This document shows, in pieces, positions 8,339 to 17,268 of a stretch of DNA of 64,000 nt (within the stretch, counting starts at the first letter, position 1; each line of letters starts with the position of its first letter). Under the pieces are notes generated by a model that ran no database searches, was not told where the DNA came from, and was given only the letters and a program-made list of their open reading frames with translations. Origin of the DNA: Alkalicoccus luteus (lineage in GTDB: Bacteria > Bacillota > Bacilli > Bacillales > Salisediminibacteriaceae); the NCBI RefSeq assembly GCF_012034335.1, contig NZ_JAATHJ010000011.1:18350-82349 (forward strand), given 5' to 3'. The translations under genes and the position numbers were made by a program.

Positions 8339-10588
8339 ATGACGGACGCATCTTTAGAAGATTTTGTACAGCAGTCACGCAGAATGTGCGAGGAAGCCGG
8401 CATGGATCCTGCTGAGATCCGGATTCCTAAAGAAAAAATGTCTGCTGAAGAGCTTGCAGGAAAGCGGGACGAATACAATGAGATACTGGAAGTTGTCGAT
8501 TTCTTTGCTAAAAAGGTGCTTCATTCACTCGCCGGAACACCGGTACTGATCGTCATTTCGGACGAACGAGGATATATTTTAAAAATAGACGGGGACGAAA
8601 CGATCCGCTCAACCGTTCAGCAGCTCGGAATCGAAACAGGGGTCCGCTTCACGCAGGAGGATCTTGGAACGAACGTCATTTCACTAGCGCTGCAGCAGGA
8701 ACATCCTGTCGCTTTAATCGGCGACGATCATTATTTCGAATTTCTGCACGGGTCGGCCTGCTATTCTGCCCCGTTTCATTACACGGACCTGGATAACTTG
8801 CTTGGAACCGTTTCGATTATGACGGGAATTCAGCTTGAAAACAGCTTGTTTCTGAACATGCTGATGAACGTCGTTGATTCGATCGAACGAGAGCTGCTTT
8901 TACGGAAACAGAATCGGCGTTTAAACATTTTGAATCAAATTATGCTTCAGCGGACCCGGAACGCTGTCATTATTACAGATACAGAAGGAACCGTAACAGA
9001 ATATAACGATTTCGCCGAAAACCTTTCCGGTTTTAAACGGGAGGAGATAATCGGACGCGATATTTTTAAATCCGACATCACCGGAGACTATTTTTATCAG
9101 GTCCTGCGTCACGAAAAGCAGTTTAAGGATGTTGAAATGAAGTTTATCAACAATCTGAATAATGAACACATCTGCCTGTTTGATGCCCAGCCGATTTACG
9201 ACGTGAAAAATGCGAAGATCATCGGAGCTTTTGCTCAGCTGCGTGACATTACAGAGCGCTACCAGCTCCAGGAGCAGTATAATTATCTCGCCTACCACGA
9301 TGAATTGACCACGCTCCCGAACAGGCGTTATTTTCAGAGCGAACTGGAAAACCTGATTGCAGAAGGGGCCGCCGGTACAGCGCTTCTTCTTATCGATTTA
9401 GACGGCTTTAAAAACATTAACGATACGTTCGGCCACTCCAACGGCGATAAACTGCTGCAGTCCGTCGCTAAGAGGCTGCAGACGTGCGTTGACAGCTCAC
9501 AACTGCTCGCACGGATCAGCGGCGATGAGTTCATGGTGCTCCTCACCGATGTAACCAGCGAGACTTCTGTCAGTCAGTTTGCGAAACACCTGCTGGATCA
9601 GTTTCAGCAGCCCTTTTACCTTGGAGAGCGGAGCTTTTATATGACAGCTAGCATCGGGGCGGCGGTGTATGAAGAGGCTCCCCCGAGTCTTGAAGATTAT
9701 ATGGTGCACGTCGATGCGGCAATGTACAAAGCTAAATCCCAGGGGAAAAACGATTACCGTATGTTCTCCCCGGAAATGTACGTTAACTCCAGCGATGAGC
9801 TGCTTTTAGAAAATGACCTACGGGCTGCAGTTAGAAACAATGAACTGCGTTTGTTCTACCAGCCGCTGGTGGAAACCGATACCGGACGTATTTCCGGCTT
9901 TGAAGCACTGATCCGCTGGCAGCATCCGGAAAGAGGGATGCTGAGTCCGTCTGCCTTTATTCCGCTCGCAGAAAAAACCGGATTAATTATTCCCATCGGG
10001 GACTGGGTGATTCAGGAGGCGTGCAGACAGCATATGCAGTGGCTGAGCGAAGGGCTTCCTCCGCTCAAAATCAGCCTCAATCTTTCGGCACAGCAGTTTT
10101 TAAAGCAGGACTTCACCGAATTCACAGCTGACGTCATCAGCCGATCCGGGATTGATCCGCGCTATCTCGACTTTGAAATCACTGAATCGATGGCGATGGA
10201 TTTCAACTATGCGGCGAGCGTTTTAGAAGAGCTGAAAGGCCTTGGTTTGTCGATCAGCATGGACGATTTCGGAACCGGCTACAGCTCGCTCTTCTATTTA
10301 AAGCAGTTTCGCATTGATACGCTTAAGATCGATAAGTTCTTTGTTGATGATCTCGCTGCCGGGAGCAATGGCGCTGCACTCATTAAAACGATCATTGCGA
10401 TGGCCGGAGCACTGGAGCTCCATGTAACCGCAGAAGGAGTCGAAGAGTGGTGCCAGTTTAAAACGCTTCGCGACCTCGGCTGTACGTATATTCAAGGCTA
10501 TTATTTTATGGAGCCGGTCTCTCCCGATACGATCTCCGCCTCCTATCATGAGATGCAAAAAAGTATTGAGGAAAAAACGGCGGGCTGA
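8339..10588 (+). CDS. GAF-PAS-GGDEF-EAL cyclic di-GMP signalling protein
   Basis: 749 residues, cytoplasmic, no membrane segments. Order: helical N-terminus; GAF-like domain (about 60-185, with the DLGTNVISLAL and SAPFHY pattern also seen in DhaR/PrpR-like sensors); PAS (about 200-310); GGDEF (about 315-475) with SGDEF at 394-398; EAL (about 490-740) with EALIRW, NLSAQQF, ITESMAMD, DDFGTGYSS, KIDKFF, EGVE and QGYYF. All EAL metal-binding and catalytic motifs look intact. SGDEF is usually compatible with cyclase activity, but there is no RxxD inhibitory site upstream (DSSQ occupies that place). ATG 8339 is chosen for its AAAGGACGG 8 bases upstream. Confidence 0.93.
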   Translation: MTDASLEDFVQQSRRMCEEAGMDPAEIRIPKEKMSAEELAGKRDEYNEILEVVDFFAKKVLHSLAGTPVLIVISDERGYILKIDGDETIRSTVQQLGIETGVRFTQEDLGTNVISLALQQEHPVALIGDDHYFEFLHGSACYSAPFHYTDLDNLLGTVSIMTGIQLENSLFLNMLMNVVDSIERELLLRKQNRRLNILNQIMLQRTRNAVIITDTEGTVTEYNDFAENLSGFKREEIIGRDIFKSDITGDYFYQVLRHEKQFKDVEMKFINNLNNEHICLFDAQPIYDVKNAKIIGAFAQLRDITERYQLQEQYNYLAYHDELTTLPNRRYFQSELENLIAEGAAGTALLLIDLDGFKNINDTFGHSNGDKLLQSVAKRLQTCVDSSQLLARISGDEFMVLLTDVTSETSVSQFAKHLLDQFQQPFYLGERSFYMTASIGAAVYEEAPPSLEDYMVHVDAAMYKAKSQGKNDYRMFSPEMYVNSSDELLLENDLRAAVRNNELRLFYQPLVETDTGRISGFEALIRWQHPERGMLSPSAFIPLAEKTGLIIPIGDWVIQEACRQHMQWLSEGLPPLKISLNLSAQQFLKQDFTEFTADVISRSGIDPRYLDFEITESMAMDFNYAASVLEELKGLGLSISMDDFGTGYSSLFYLKQFRIDTLKIDKFFVDDLAAGSNGAALIKTIIAMAGALELHVTAEGVEEWCQFKTLRDLGCTYIQGYYFMEPVSPDTISASYHEMQKSIEEKTAG

Positions 10589-10617
10589 ACATATTATTGG
10601 AAGAGGTGTCATCATTC

Positions 10618-12234
10618 ATGAAACGAACGGCTTTACTGATCGCTGAACAGCTATACCGCTGGGGCATTCGTCACCTATTCGGTATACCCGGAAAACCTGT
10701 CGTTCCTTTCATTCTTGCTGCTGAAGACAGCGGCATCACGTTCGTACTCAGCCGGCATGAAGGCGGCGCCGGCTACGAAGCAGCCGGTTACGCCATGCAG
10801 GCAAGAGGGCTAGGTGCAGCTGTCGGCACGTCGGGTCCCGGTGCCACGAACATGCTGACTGCCGCCGCTCAGGCAAAAGCGTCTGGTATCCCGGTTCTTT
10901 TTTTCACCGGCCACCCTTCGGCAGCAAGCACCGGCAAGCCTCAGGGACAGGATTCGAGCGCTTTTGGCACCGACACTGAAGCATTGTTTAAACCTGTGAC
11001 AAAATTCAGTGCGCAGGTTGAGCGGGCTGATCAAGTAGGCCCGATGCTGCTTCATGCTGTGAAGATGGCTGTAGAGGGCGTCCCAGGCCCGGTCCATCTC
11101 AGCATCCCAGCCGATGTGCTCATGGCTGAAGCAGAGCCGTTTTCCTATGCGATGCCGCAGCCTGATGTTACGTATTCCTTGCGCATAAACGAATTTCCAA
11201 CGGCAGCTGCGTCCGCCAAACGTCCGGTTCTTCTGCTTGGAAAAGGCGTCCATACAAGCAGCGCGTATGCAGAGGTTAGGGCATGTGCCGAATTGTATCA
11301 GCTGCCGGTCATGACAACCCCCGGAGGGAAAGGAACGTTTCCGGATGATCATCCCCTTTCGCTCGGTGCATTCGGGCTTGGCGGCACTGAACGGGCACAT
11401 GCTTATATCGAGCAGGGAACGGATCTGCTTATCGTCTGCGGTTCATCGCTCAGTGACATGAGCGTCGCCGGATGGAAGCCGGAACATTATCCGGAGCGGA
11501 TCATTCACTTTGATGCCCGCCAGCATGTCACCGGAATGTCCTTTCCGGGCCCTTCTCTCACAATCGCCGGAGATCTCCGGTTAAATCTGCAGCAGCTTTT
11601 GCGTCTGGAAGCCGTTCCTGCTTCACCTGCTGATTTGCCTGCTGTTCAACAACCGGAAGACCGCAGAGGAGGACGCTGGCTTTCAGCAGGTTCCGTCATG
11701 GACGTTCTGAACGAGAGGCTTCCTGATCGTGCCTTCATTTATGGCGATGATGGAAGCCACACGTTTTATGCCATCCAGCGATATATCGTGCGCGAGCCGG
11801 GTCACTTTTTCTTTGATGATGTGTTTGGTGCGATGGGACACGGAATCGGCTACGCTGTTGGGGCAGCGTTTGCTGACCCTGATGCCGATATCGTCTGCCT
11901 CACCGGCGACGGCTGTATGTTCATGCACGGCGCTGAAGTATCCACTGCTGTATCCGGAGGAGCTGCACTGCTGTTTATCGTCATCAATAATCAGGCATTG
12001 GATATGGTTGATAAAGGTATGAAAGTAAATATTGGCCGGGCTGCCGGCACCACCTATGAAAAACCGCTCCACGCCACTTCGTTTGCAGAATCACTCGGAG
12101 CAGACGCGTACAGAATCGATTCCGAGGACGGCCTGCGTTCAGTTATGAAAAACCTGTTCCCCCTAAAACAGACCACGGTTTTGGAAGTCATGACAGACCC
12201 GGATGAAATACCGCCTACCATGCGGAGAGGATAA
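10618..12234 (+). CDS. Thiamine-diphosphate enzyme, acetolactate synthase-like
   Basis: 538 residues in the three-domain layout of the ThDP family (pyrimidine-binding, central, diphosphate-binding). The catalytic Glu is in LSRHEGGAGYEAAGYA near residue 50; the cofactor motif runs from GDGCMFMHGAEVS to NNQ around 435-465. The family includes acetolactate synthase, benzoylformate decarboxylase and sulfopyruvate decarboxylase. There is no ACT-domain small subunit beside it, so it is not a typical ilvB. The substrate is unknown. The start at 10618 follows GGAAGAGGTG. The next gene, a carboxymuconolactone-decarboxylase-like protein, is 21 bases on and probably works in the same pathway. Confidence 0.87.
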   Translation: MKRTALLIAEQLYRWGIRHLFGIPGKPVVPFILAAEDSGITFVLSRHEGGAGYEAAGYAMQARGLGAAVGTSGPGATNMLTAAAQAKASGIPVLFFTGHPSAASTGKPQGQDSSAFGTDTEALFKPVTKFSAQVERADQVGPMLLHAVKMAVEGVPGPVHLSIPADVLMAEAEPFSYAMPQPDVTYSLRINEFPTAAASAKRPVLLLGKGVHTSSAYAEVRACAELYQLPVMTTPGGKGTFPDDHPLSLGAFGLGGTERAHAYIEQGTDLLIVCGSSLSDMSVAGWKPEHYPERIIHFDARQHVTGMSFPGPSLTIAGDLRLNLQQLLRLEAVPASPADLPAVQQPEDRRGGRWLSAGSVMDVLNERLPDRAFIYGDDGSHTFYAIQRYIVREPGHFFFDDVFGAMGHGIGYAVGAAFADPDADIVCLTGDGCMFMHGAEVSTAVSGGAALLFIVINNQALDMVDKGMKVNIGRAAGTTYEKPLHATSFAESLGADAYRIDSEDGLRSVMKNLFPLKQTTVLEVMTDPDEIPPTMRRG

Positions 12235-12255
12235 TTCTTATTTGGAGGGATGGAC

Positions 12256-12654
12256 GTGAACAATAAGGAGTCATATGAAAAAGGGATTGATGTATTAAAA
12301 AAGCTGACAGATGAACATGGTATTTCCATGATTCAAAGCTACAAGGATATCTCCCCTGAATTTACGGAAATGATGATTTCCTTCGGGTTCGGCACTGTAT
12401 ACACGACGGGTTCACTGGAATTAAAGCAGCGCACGATGCTGACGATGGCTTCTCTCGTCAGTCAGGGAGCGTTCGAGCAGCTGCCATTTCATATACGTGC
12501 TGCCATCAACCTGGGTATCTCTCCTCAGGAAATTGTCGAAGTTATTCTGCACTGTGCAGCTTACGCCGGTTTTCCGAAAGCAGCGTCCGGCATGCGGATT
12601 GCCCGGGACTTATTTCAGGAGCTTGGCGTTGAGCTTCCTGGTGAAAGCAGTTGA
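12256..12654 (+). CDS. Carboxymuconolactone decarboxylase-family protein
   Basis: 132 residues, alpha-helical. The segment LKQRTMLTMASLVSQGAFEQL and then VEVILHCAAYAGFPKAASG is the PcaC/AhpD family core. It has the His of the decarboxylase type (LHCAAYAGFP) and lacks the CxxC of AhpD peroxidase partners. A GTG at 12256 is taken as start because GGAGGG (12244-12249) would directly abut the ATG at 12250. Members include 4-carboxymuconolactone decarboxylase, but with no other protocatechuate genes nearby the substrate is open. It is probably co-transcribed with the ThDP enzyme and ends at a strong terminator. Confidence 0.86.
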   Translation: MNNKESYEKGIDVLKKLTDEHGISMIQSYKDISPEFTEMMISFGFGTVYTTGSLELKQRTMLTMASLVSQGAFEQLPFHIRAAINLGISPQEIVEVILHCAAYAGFPKAASGMRIARDLFQELGVELPGESS

Positions 12655-12671
12655 ACATGCTTTATCATACA

Positions 12672-12718
12672 TAAAAAAGCTGTTCCCGCACGTGAACGTG
12701 CAGGAACAGCTTTTTTTG
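12672..12718. terminator. Strong bidirectional terminator
   Basis: AAAAAAGCTGTTCC pairs with GGAACAGCTTTTTT around a GCACG/CGTGC inner stem. The long A- and T-runs let it work on both strands, for the plus-strand gene ending at 12654 and for htpX on the minus strand. Confidence 0.93.
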
Positions 12719-12720
12719 CG

Positions 12721-13641
12721 TTATCGTTGTTCGAGTCGTGCAATCCGGTCATCCAAATCCGGGTGGGATGAGAACAGCTTGGAGACGCCGCCTTTCCCGC
12801 TGATTTTCATCGTTTGAATGGCGGAATCGTCCGTGCGGTCGTTCTTCACGTTCGCCCGCTCCACGTAAGCTTTTAAAGAGCGTAGGGCGTGTGCCATTTT
12901 GTCTCTTCCGGCGAGATCTGCCCCGCCTCGGTCCGCATGGTATTCCCGGTAGCGGGAAAAGGCCATAACGACCAGACTTCCGAGAATGGAGAAGAGAATC
13001 TGAAAAATAATGATTGCCGCAAATCGAACGACAAACTGCAGCTCCGAACGGACAAGCCGTGAAACAAGAATCGCAGCTACGCGGGAGAAGAACACGACGA
13101 ACGTGTTAACGACCCCCTGCAGCAGCGTCATCGTAACCATATCACCGTTGGCTACGTGCGCCACCTCGTGGGCGATAACGCCTTCTACTGCATTTTCATC
13201 CATATTCTGAAGCAGCCCTTCAGAGACAGCTACGAGCGACCGCTTCTTCGACGGCCCGGTTGCGAAGGCGTTCACTTCCGGCGAGCGGTAAATCCCCACC
13301 TCCGGCATATGTGCCAAACCTGCTGCCCTTGAGAAACGGTGTACCTTTTCGACTACCGCACGCTCACGCGCAGACAAGTTGCCTTCCGGGTCGAGCACTT
13401 CGACCTTCATCATTTTCTTAGCTACCCAGCGCGACATAGCCAGTGAAATAAAGGAGCCTGCAAACCCGACGATGATACTAAACACACCGAGTGCGACTAA
13501 ATCGATTCCGAGCGCGCCTTCTCCTGTATCGAAGCCGCCCCCGCCGATATCTGTAAAAGTAACGATAAGCGACCAGACAATCATTATTGTCGTTAAGACA
13601 AGGATGTTCGTCATGATCCATAACATGATTCGTTTACCCAT
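12721..13641 (-). CDS. htpX: Membrane zinc metalloprotease HtpX (M48)
   Basis: 306 residues. Two N-terminal membrane helices (about 5-28 and 45-68) precede the M48 domain with the zinc motif HEVAH (H158, E159, H162). There are further hydrophobic segments at about 175-200 and 205-230, and the third-ligand motif [14 protein letters not shown] near residue 245. HtpX is a quality-control protease that degrades damaged membrane proteins with its active site on the cytoplasmic side. Length matches the family (about 290-300). It is a single-gene unit with its stop right at the shared terminator. Confidence 0.95.
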   Translation of the reverse strand: MGKRIMLWIMTNILVLTTIMIVWSLIVTFTDIGGGGFDTGEGALGIDLVALGVFSIIVGFAGSFISLAMSRWVAKKMMKVEVLDPEGNLSARERAVVEKVHRFSRAAGLAHMPEVGIYRSPEVNAFATGPSKKRSLVAVSEGLLQNMDENAVEGVIAHEVAHVANGDMVTMTLLQGVVNTFVVFFSRVAAILVSRLVRSELQFVVRFAAIIIFQILFSILGSLVVMAFSRYREYHADRGGADLAGRDKMAHALRSLKAYVERANVKNDRTDDSAIQTMKISGKGGVSKLFSSHPDLDDRIARLEQR

Positions 13642-13710
13642 TTGTCATATCCTCCCCGTCTGTAATCCATATTTATTATACATGATGTACGAACAGGCGC
13701 ATAGAAGGTT

Positions 13711-14466
13711 TCAGAAATCTTGCGGGGCCGGACGGGTGTGCTTCACCCAGTAGGAGGACCCGTCACGGCTGCGGTCCAGGAACCCGTACTCGATCAGGTA
13801 GCGTCGCAGCGTCACAAAATCGTCATACTTCTGTTTTAAATGCTCATTTATTTCCTTCTCTTCATACGTCCGCTGAGGCTCAAATTGCTCAGCGAGGTGA
13901 CGCAGAAGAACAAGCTTCCGCTTTTCTTTACGGGGAAATGAGCTGAGCGGCCCCTCTCTGCCTTCTTTTAAATAGGTATCGAGTATTTTTTCTGCTTCTG
14001 CTTCAGTTACGGCATAGCGTTCGTCTCTCATAACGGCCCCCTCATGATACGGCACCAGCTTTTCACGCTCCGGCTTTTGCGCCATCAGTGCCAGAAACAG
14101 CTTCGCCTGCTTTTCCTTTTCCTTCAATTTAAAGCGGTGACTGCGCACGGTCGCTTCTGCTATTCCCATCTTGGCCGCTGTCTGTTTGTCTGTGCTGCTA
14201 GCTTGCAAGTGAACGAGTACCTCCTGCTGTACCTGCGTCAGGCCGGTATAGCGGCGGTCCATCGCGAGCAGCGCTGCGGCAGCTGACTGATGCGCCTCCG
14301 TTATGTGTACGCTCATTCGTTTTGCTGCTTCAAACAAGAGACCCTGATGCTGATACACCACTCCGTTTTCTGTCTGAAACCCGCAAAACAAGCACGAGTT
14401 TATGCCGTTACGCGTCAGCCAGCCTTGTGTAATCTCGTCTATCGAAGCCTCGTCCATATATGACAT
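13711..14466 (-). CDS. DUF2087 transcriptional regulator with LuxR-like helix-turn-helix
   Basis: 251 residues from the ATG at 14466, chosen because CAGGAGGG lies 6 bases upstream; the longer frame has no such site. A LuxR/sigma-4-like HTH (LTQVQQEVLVHLQASSTDKQ, then AAKMGIAEATVRSHRFKLKEK) lies at about 95-145. The C-terminal 80 residues are DUF2087 (GPLSSFPRKEKRKLVLLRHLAEQF, ending LRRYLIEYGFLDRSRDGS.YW). A Cys pair near the N-terminus (CLFCGFQ) might bind metal or sense redox. Target genes are unknown; the gene stands alone. DUF2087 itself is thought to bind nucleic acid, which is family-level conjecture. Confidence 0.85.
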   Translation of the reverse strand: MSYMDEASIDEITQGWLTRNGINSCLFCGFQTENGVVYQHQGLLFEAAKRMSVHITEAHQSAAAALLAMDRRYTGLTQVQQEVLVHLQASSTDKQTAAKMGIAEATVRSHRFKLKEKEKQAKLFLALMAQKPEREKLVPYHEGAVMRDERYAVTEAEAEKILDTYLKEGREGPLSSFPRKEKRKLVLLRHLAEQFEPQRTYEEKEINEHLKQKYDDFVTLRRYLIEYGFLDRSRDGSSYWVKHTRPAPQDF

Positions 14467-14621
14467 CCTCTTCCCTCCTGTTAAATTTGTTATTATATAA
14501 ACAATTATATATTTCGTTTGCTTATTTGTAAACAAAAGCAGATCAAAGGCACAATGAACTACTCATTAACAGCTGTGAAATGATTCTGTTCCCGCCGCTC
14601 AGCACATGCTGGATAACCATC

Positions 14622-14660
14622 ATAAAAAAGCTTCCGCCCGGTATGGATCCGGGCGGAAGC
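14622..14660 (-). terminator. Minus-strand hairpin terminator beside repeat element A
   Basis: GCTTCCGCCCGG (14630-14641) pairs with CCGGGCGGAAGC (14649-14660), and the minus strand continues into CTTTTTTATG. The nearest minus-strand gene that could use it is the dioxygenase ending at 15340, now separated from it by the repeat element at 14664-15298. The element therefore appears to have inserted between gene and terminator. Confidence 0.8.
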
Positions 14661-14663
14661 AAA

Positions 14664-15298
14664 GGCTGTTGAAAAAATCTATTTGCTTACCTGTTTATTC
14701 GTTTAGTTGTATTCCCCTCCGCTTACCGAGCCTGCCGTGGGCTTGCCTTCAGCTATTTCTCAGGGGTGACCCCCTGTATGAAGGGAAGAAAGGCACGGCT
14801 TCACTCGGGCACAGGCTTCTCGCGAGAAGCCTTCAAGAACCAGTCCGGCTCCGCTCGTGCGTTGATGCCGTTCGCAGATCTGAACGGCACTGGATCTTCA
14901 GACTGCGCTTATTCCACAGGCGTCCCCGCTGGACACATCAAGGAAACGGCTCTGCTTCTTGGAGAACAACGTGACGACAGGCAGACGCGACTGCTTTTCT
15001 TACGTTTATCATGAATTCTAAGAAGTACTGGCATCCCTATTTAACATCGAAACGTCTTATCGGGAAGGTTTTATCTTTATGGAATCAGATCGTACCTTCA
15101 TAAACAGGCACTTGAAACGGACTGCCAGCTGCCGACCTCGAAGGACCTCGACTCCGGGAGGATCAGAACGAGGCGAAGATCCAGCGCTTCCGAAAGCAGG
15201 AGGAAGCGGTTAGCTGAGCCCGTTCCCTCCGGAAAGCGAGTGTCCGCAGATACAGGCAGATGCAACGTGATTCACCTAAAATCACATTATCAACACTC
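14664..15298 (+). repeat. Intergenic repeat element, copy A (about 635 bp)
   Basis: Starts GGCTGTTGAAAAAATC and ends TATCAACACTCTGAG. It aligns end to end with the reverse complement of 55327-56029. Shared landmarks in order are: a pyrimidine-rich start, CCGAGCCTGCCGTGGGCTT, CAGCTATTTCTC, the perfect palindrome GGCTTCTCGCGAGAAGCC (14814-14831), the inverted repeat GCCGTTC..GAACGGC, CTGCCAGCTGCCGACCT, and finally CTTTCCGGAGGG..AGCGAGTGTCCGCAGATACAGGCAG in the same strand sense. The outer ends form an imperfect inverted repeat (TGTTGA.AA against TGTTGATAA). No transposase is encoded. The open frames crossing it are not supported as genes. It fills almost all of the 14467-15339 gap. Confidence 0.85.
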
Positions 15299-15339
15299 TG
15301 AGCTTCACTTCGGAATGAAGCCTGGCGGAAGCTTTCTCG

Positions 15340-16323
15340 CTACTCATATTCTTTTTCAATCGTTTTTGTGCTTCTGACAGTATCAATATGACGCACGTAC
15401 TGTTCAATTTCTTCTCGCTTCGGCTCGAGCTTTGGCGGAAGGGCTAGCTTTTCCCCTAACGTTTCGTAAGGCTCGTCATCCATGAATCCTGGCCCGTCTG
15501 TGGCGAGTTCAAACAAAATCTGCGGACCGGTGCGTACATAAAGAGATTTAAAGTAAAAGCGGTCGACGTAGCCCGATGTCTGAAAGCCGAAGCCGTGCAG
15601 ACGCTCGATCCAGTGCTCAATTGCGTCCCGGTCCTCTACCCGGAATGCCATATGGTGCACTGTACCGTACCCCTGCTGGGCTGGCGGCAGGACAACATTT
15701 TTCTCAACAATAATCTGGGCGCCGTTCCCGCCTTCGCCTACCTCAAATAAATGGAGAGAACCGTCCGCATCTATTTCCTTAAATTCAAACGCTTTTTCCA
15801 GAATTTCTTTAAATCCATCAAATGGTTCGATGCGGATGTGGAGCGGTCCGAGTCCAGTAATCGCATATTCAAGCGGGATCGGTCCATCCTGCCATGGGGT
15901 GCCTGCAGGAACGCCCTCATTATGCTCGTCGGACACGAGCATATACTGCTGATCGTCAAAATCGGCAAATGACAATGTCTTTTTCCCAAACACTTCTTTA
16001 ATACCGCTGTTCTGCACCTTCAGCCTGTCGAAGCGCTTCTGCCAGTAGTCGAGTGCATCGTCGCTCGGCACCCGGAATCCGGTTTTATACAATTCATTCG
16101 TTCCGTGACTTCCTTTTGGAATACCCGGGAAATCAAAAAACGTCATATCCGTTCCGGCACTTCCTTTATCGTCGGCGAAAAACAAGTGATACGTTTGAAT
16201 GTCATCCTGGTTTACCGTCTTTTTGACGAGACGCATTCCTAAAACATACGTGAAGAATTCATAGTTTTTTTCAGCGCTGCTCGTGATCGCTGTTACGTGG
16301 TGCAAGCCTTTAAGTCCGTTCAT
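15340..16323 (-). CDS. Ring-cleaving dioxygenase, glyoxalase/VOC family (MhqO-like)
   Basis: 327 residues with two vicinal-oxygen-chelate modules. Metal-ligand candidates are His in LKGLHHVTAIT (about residue 8), His in YGTVHHMAFRV (about 218) and Glu in PQILFELATDGPGF (about 268). The LHHVTAI start and FELATDGPGF ending are typical of the MhqA/MhqO group of bacilli, which act on hydroquinone or catechol derivatives. The ATG at 16323 is preceded by GAGGAGG; the longer frame has no such site. The upstream control region carries two operator-like palindromes described separately, both consistent with quinone-stress control. Confidence 0.92.
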   Translation of the reverse strand: MNGLKGLHHVTAITSSAEKNYEFFTYVLGMRLVKKTVNQDDIQTYHLFFADDKGSAGTDMTFFDFPGIPKGSHGTNELYKTGFRVPSDDALDYWQKRFDRLKVQNSGIKEVFGKKTLSFADFDDQQYMLVSDEHNEGVPAGTPWQDGPIPLEYAITGLGPLHIRIEPFDGFKEILEKAFEFKEIDADGSLHLFEVGEGGNGAQIIVEKNVVLPPAQQGYGTVHHMAFRVEDRDAIEHWIERLHGFGFQTSGYVDRFYFKSLYVRTGPQILFELATDGPGFMDDEPYETLGEKLALPPKLEPKREEIEQYVRHIDTVRSTKTIEKEYE

Positions 16324-16398
16324 AGTTATCTTCCTCCTCTGATTATCCTTGCTCTCCGGCATTCTATTCCTTTTCAACCGGAAAGATACACCTGAAAA

Positions 16399-16416
16399 TA
16401 GTTTGAATTCGAGATA
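16399..16416 (-). promoter_or_regulatory. MhqR-like operator at the dioxygenase transcription start
   Basis: TAGTTTGAATTCGAGATA has a perfect centre and right half of the MhqR box as I recall it from B. subtilis (TATCTC-GAATTC-GAGATA); the left half keeps 3 of 6 bases. It lies just downstream of the dioxygenase -10, where a repressor would block elongation. The consensus is from memory, so a motif search is the proper test. Confidence 0.5.
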
Positions 16417-16421
16417 ATTTC

Positions 16422-16450
16422 ATTATAAACACTTACTTTTTGTAAGTCAA
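16422..16450 (-). promoter_or_regulatory. Dioxygenase promoter with palindrome in its spacer
   Basis: On the minus strand TTGACT (16450-16445), 17 bases, TATAAT (16427-16422): a near-consensus sigma-A promoter. The spacer is mostly the palindrome ACTTAC-AAAAA-GTAAGT (16431-16447). A TTAC-N5-GTAA layout resembles, as far as I recall, operators of HxlR-family quinone sensors (YodB/CatR). Promoter confidence is high; the regulator is inferred. Confidence 0.75.
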
Positions 16451-16531
16451 TAGGGAGCTCATTCTTTTTTATCCCCTTTTTGTCTGCTACGATGAGAGCG
16501 CAGTATATTACACGGAAAGGATGTGTCCGAC

Positions 16532-17245
16532 ATGCAATCACTTAAAGGGAAAAATGTGCTGATCACAGGAGCCGGCAGAGGAATCGGACGGGAAACAGCA
16601 AAGGCTTTAGCTCAGGAAGGCTGCAGCATCGGCCTGCTGTCACGCTCAGAGGGCCCGCTTCATGAAACAGAACGGATCGTCGCAGAAGCAGGCGTTCGTT
16701 CCGCTTCCGCAGCAGCAGACGTAGCGGATGAAACAGCGGTAAAAGAAGCGGTGCGCAAACTGGAAGATGAACTCGGTTCATTTGATATTTTAATCAACAA
16801 TGCCGGCATAGGTCGCAAGGGAGACTTTCTCGAGCTTTCTAGCAATGACTGGCAGGACGTTCTGCAGACGAATGTGATGGGCATTGTTTACGTTACCCAG
16901 GCAGTCCTCCCCGGGATGCAGAAAAAGCAGCGAGGGGACATCATCAATATCTCATCGATGTCCGGCTTAAAGGGAACGCGAGGCTCCAGCGCCTACAGCG
17001 CATCCAAGTTTGCTGTCATCGGCCTCGGAGAAGCCCTTATGCAGGAAGTACGTCATGATAACATTCGTGTATCCACACTGACGCCGAGCCTCGTTGAAAC
17101 GGAGATGACACGCGCAGGCGAAGAGTCTCGTCCGGATAAATTTATGCAGCCGGAAGATTTGGCGGAGTATATGGTAGCCACGCTGAAGCTTGAACAGCGC
17201 ACCTTTATCAAACAAGCTGCACTATGGGGAACAAACCCGTTTTAG
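16532..17245 (+). CDS. Short-chain dehydrogenase/reductase (FabG-like)
   Basis: 237 residues. Classical SDR motifs: TGAGRGIG nucleotide-binding loop (about 11-18), NNAG (about 88-91), catalytic Ser in NISSMSG, and Tyr/Lys in YSASK. The ATG at 16532 is taken because GGAAAGGA lies 10 bases upstream; the GTG at 16523 abuts that site. Family members are annotated as 3-oxoacyl-ACP reductases, but a lone gene of this length is more likely a general carbonyl reductase. It is divergent from the quinone-type dioxygenase, and shared control is possible through the operators between them. Confidence 0.88.
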   Translation: MQSLKGKNVLITGAGRGIGRETAKALAQEGCSIGLLSRSEGPLHETERIVAEAGVRSASAAADVADETAVKEAVRKLEDELGSFDILINNAGIGRKGDFLELSSNDWQDVLQTNVMGIVYVTQAVLPGMQKKQRGDIINISSMSGLKGTRGSSAYSASKFAVIGLGEALMQEVRHDNIRVSTLTPSLVETEMTRAGEESRPDKFMQPEDLAEYMVATLKLEQRTFIKQAALWGTNPF

Positions 17246-17268
17246 CAGCAGTTGTTCGTAATAACGAA

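Noticed and set aside
14606..14974. 122-codon frame in repeat copy A, resembling the frame in 55650-56000
   Set aside because: The amino-acid likeness follows from DNA repeat identity; copies differ by frame-breaking indels and lie in alternate frames.
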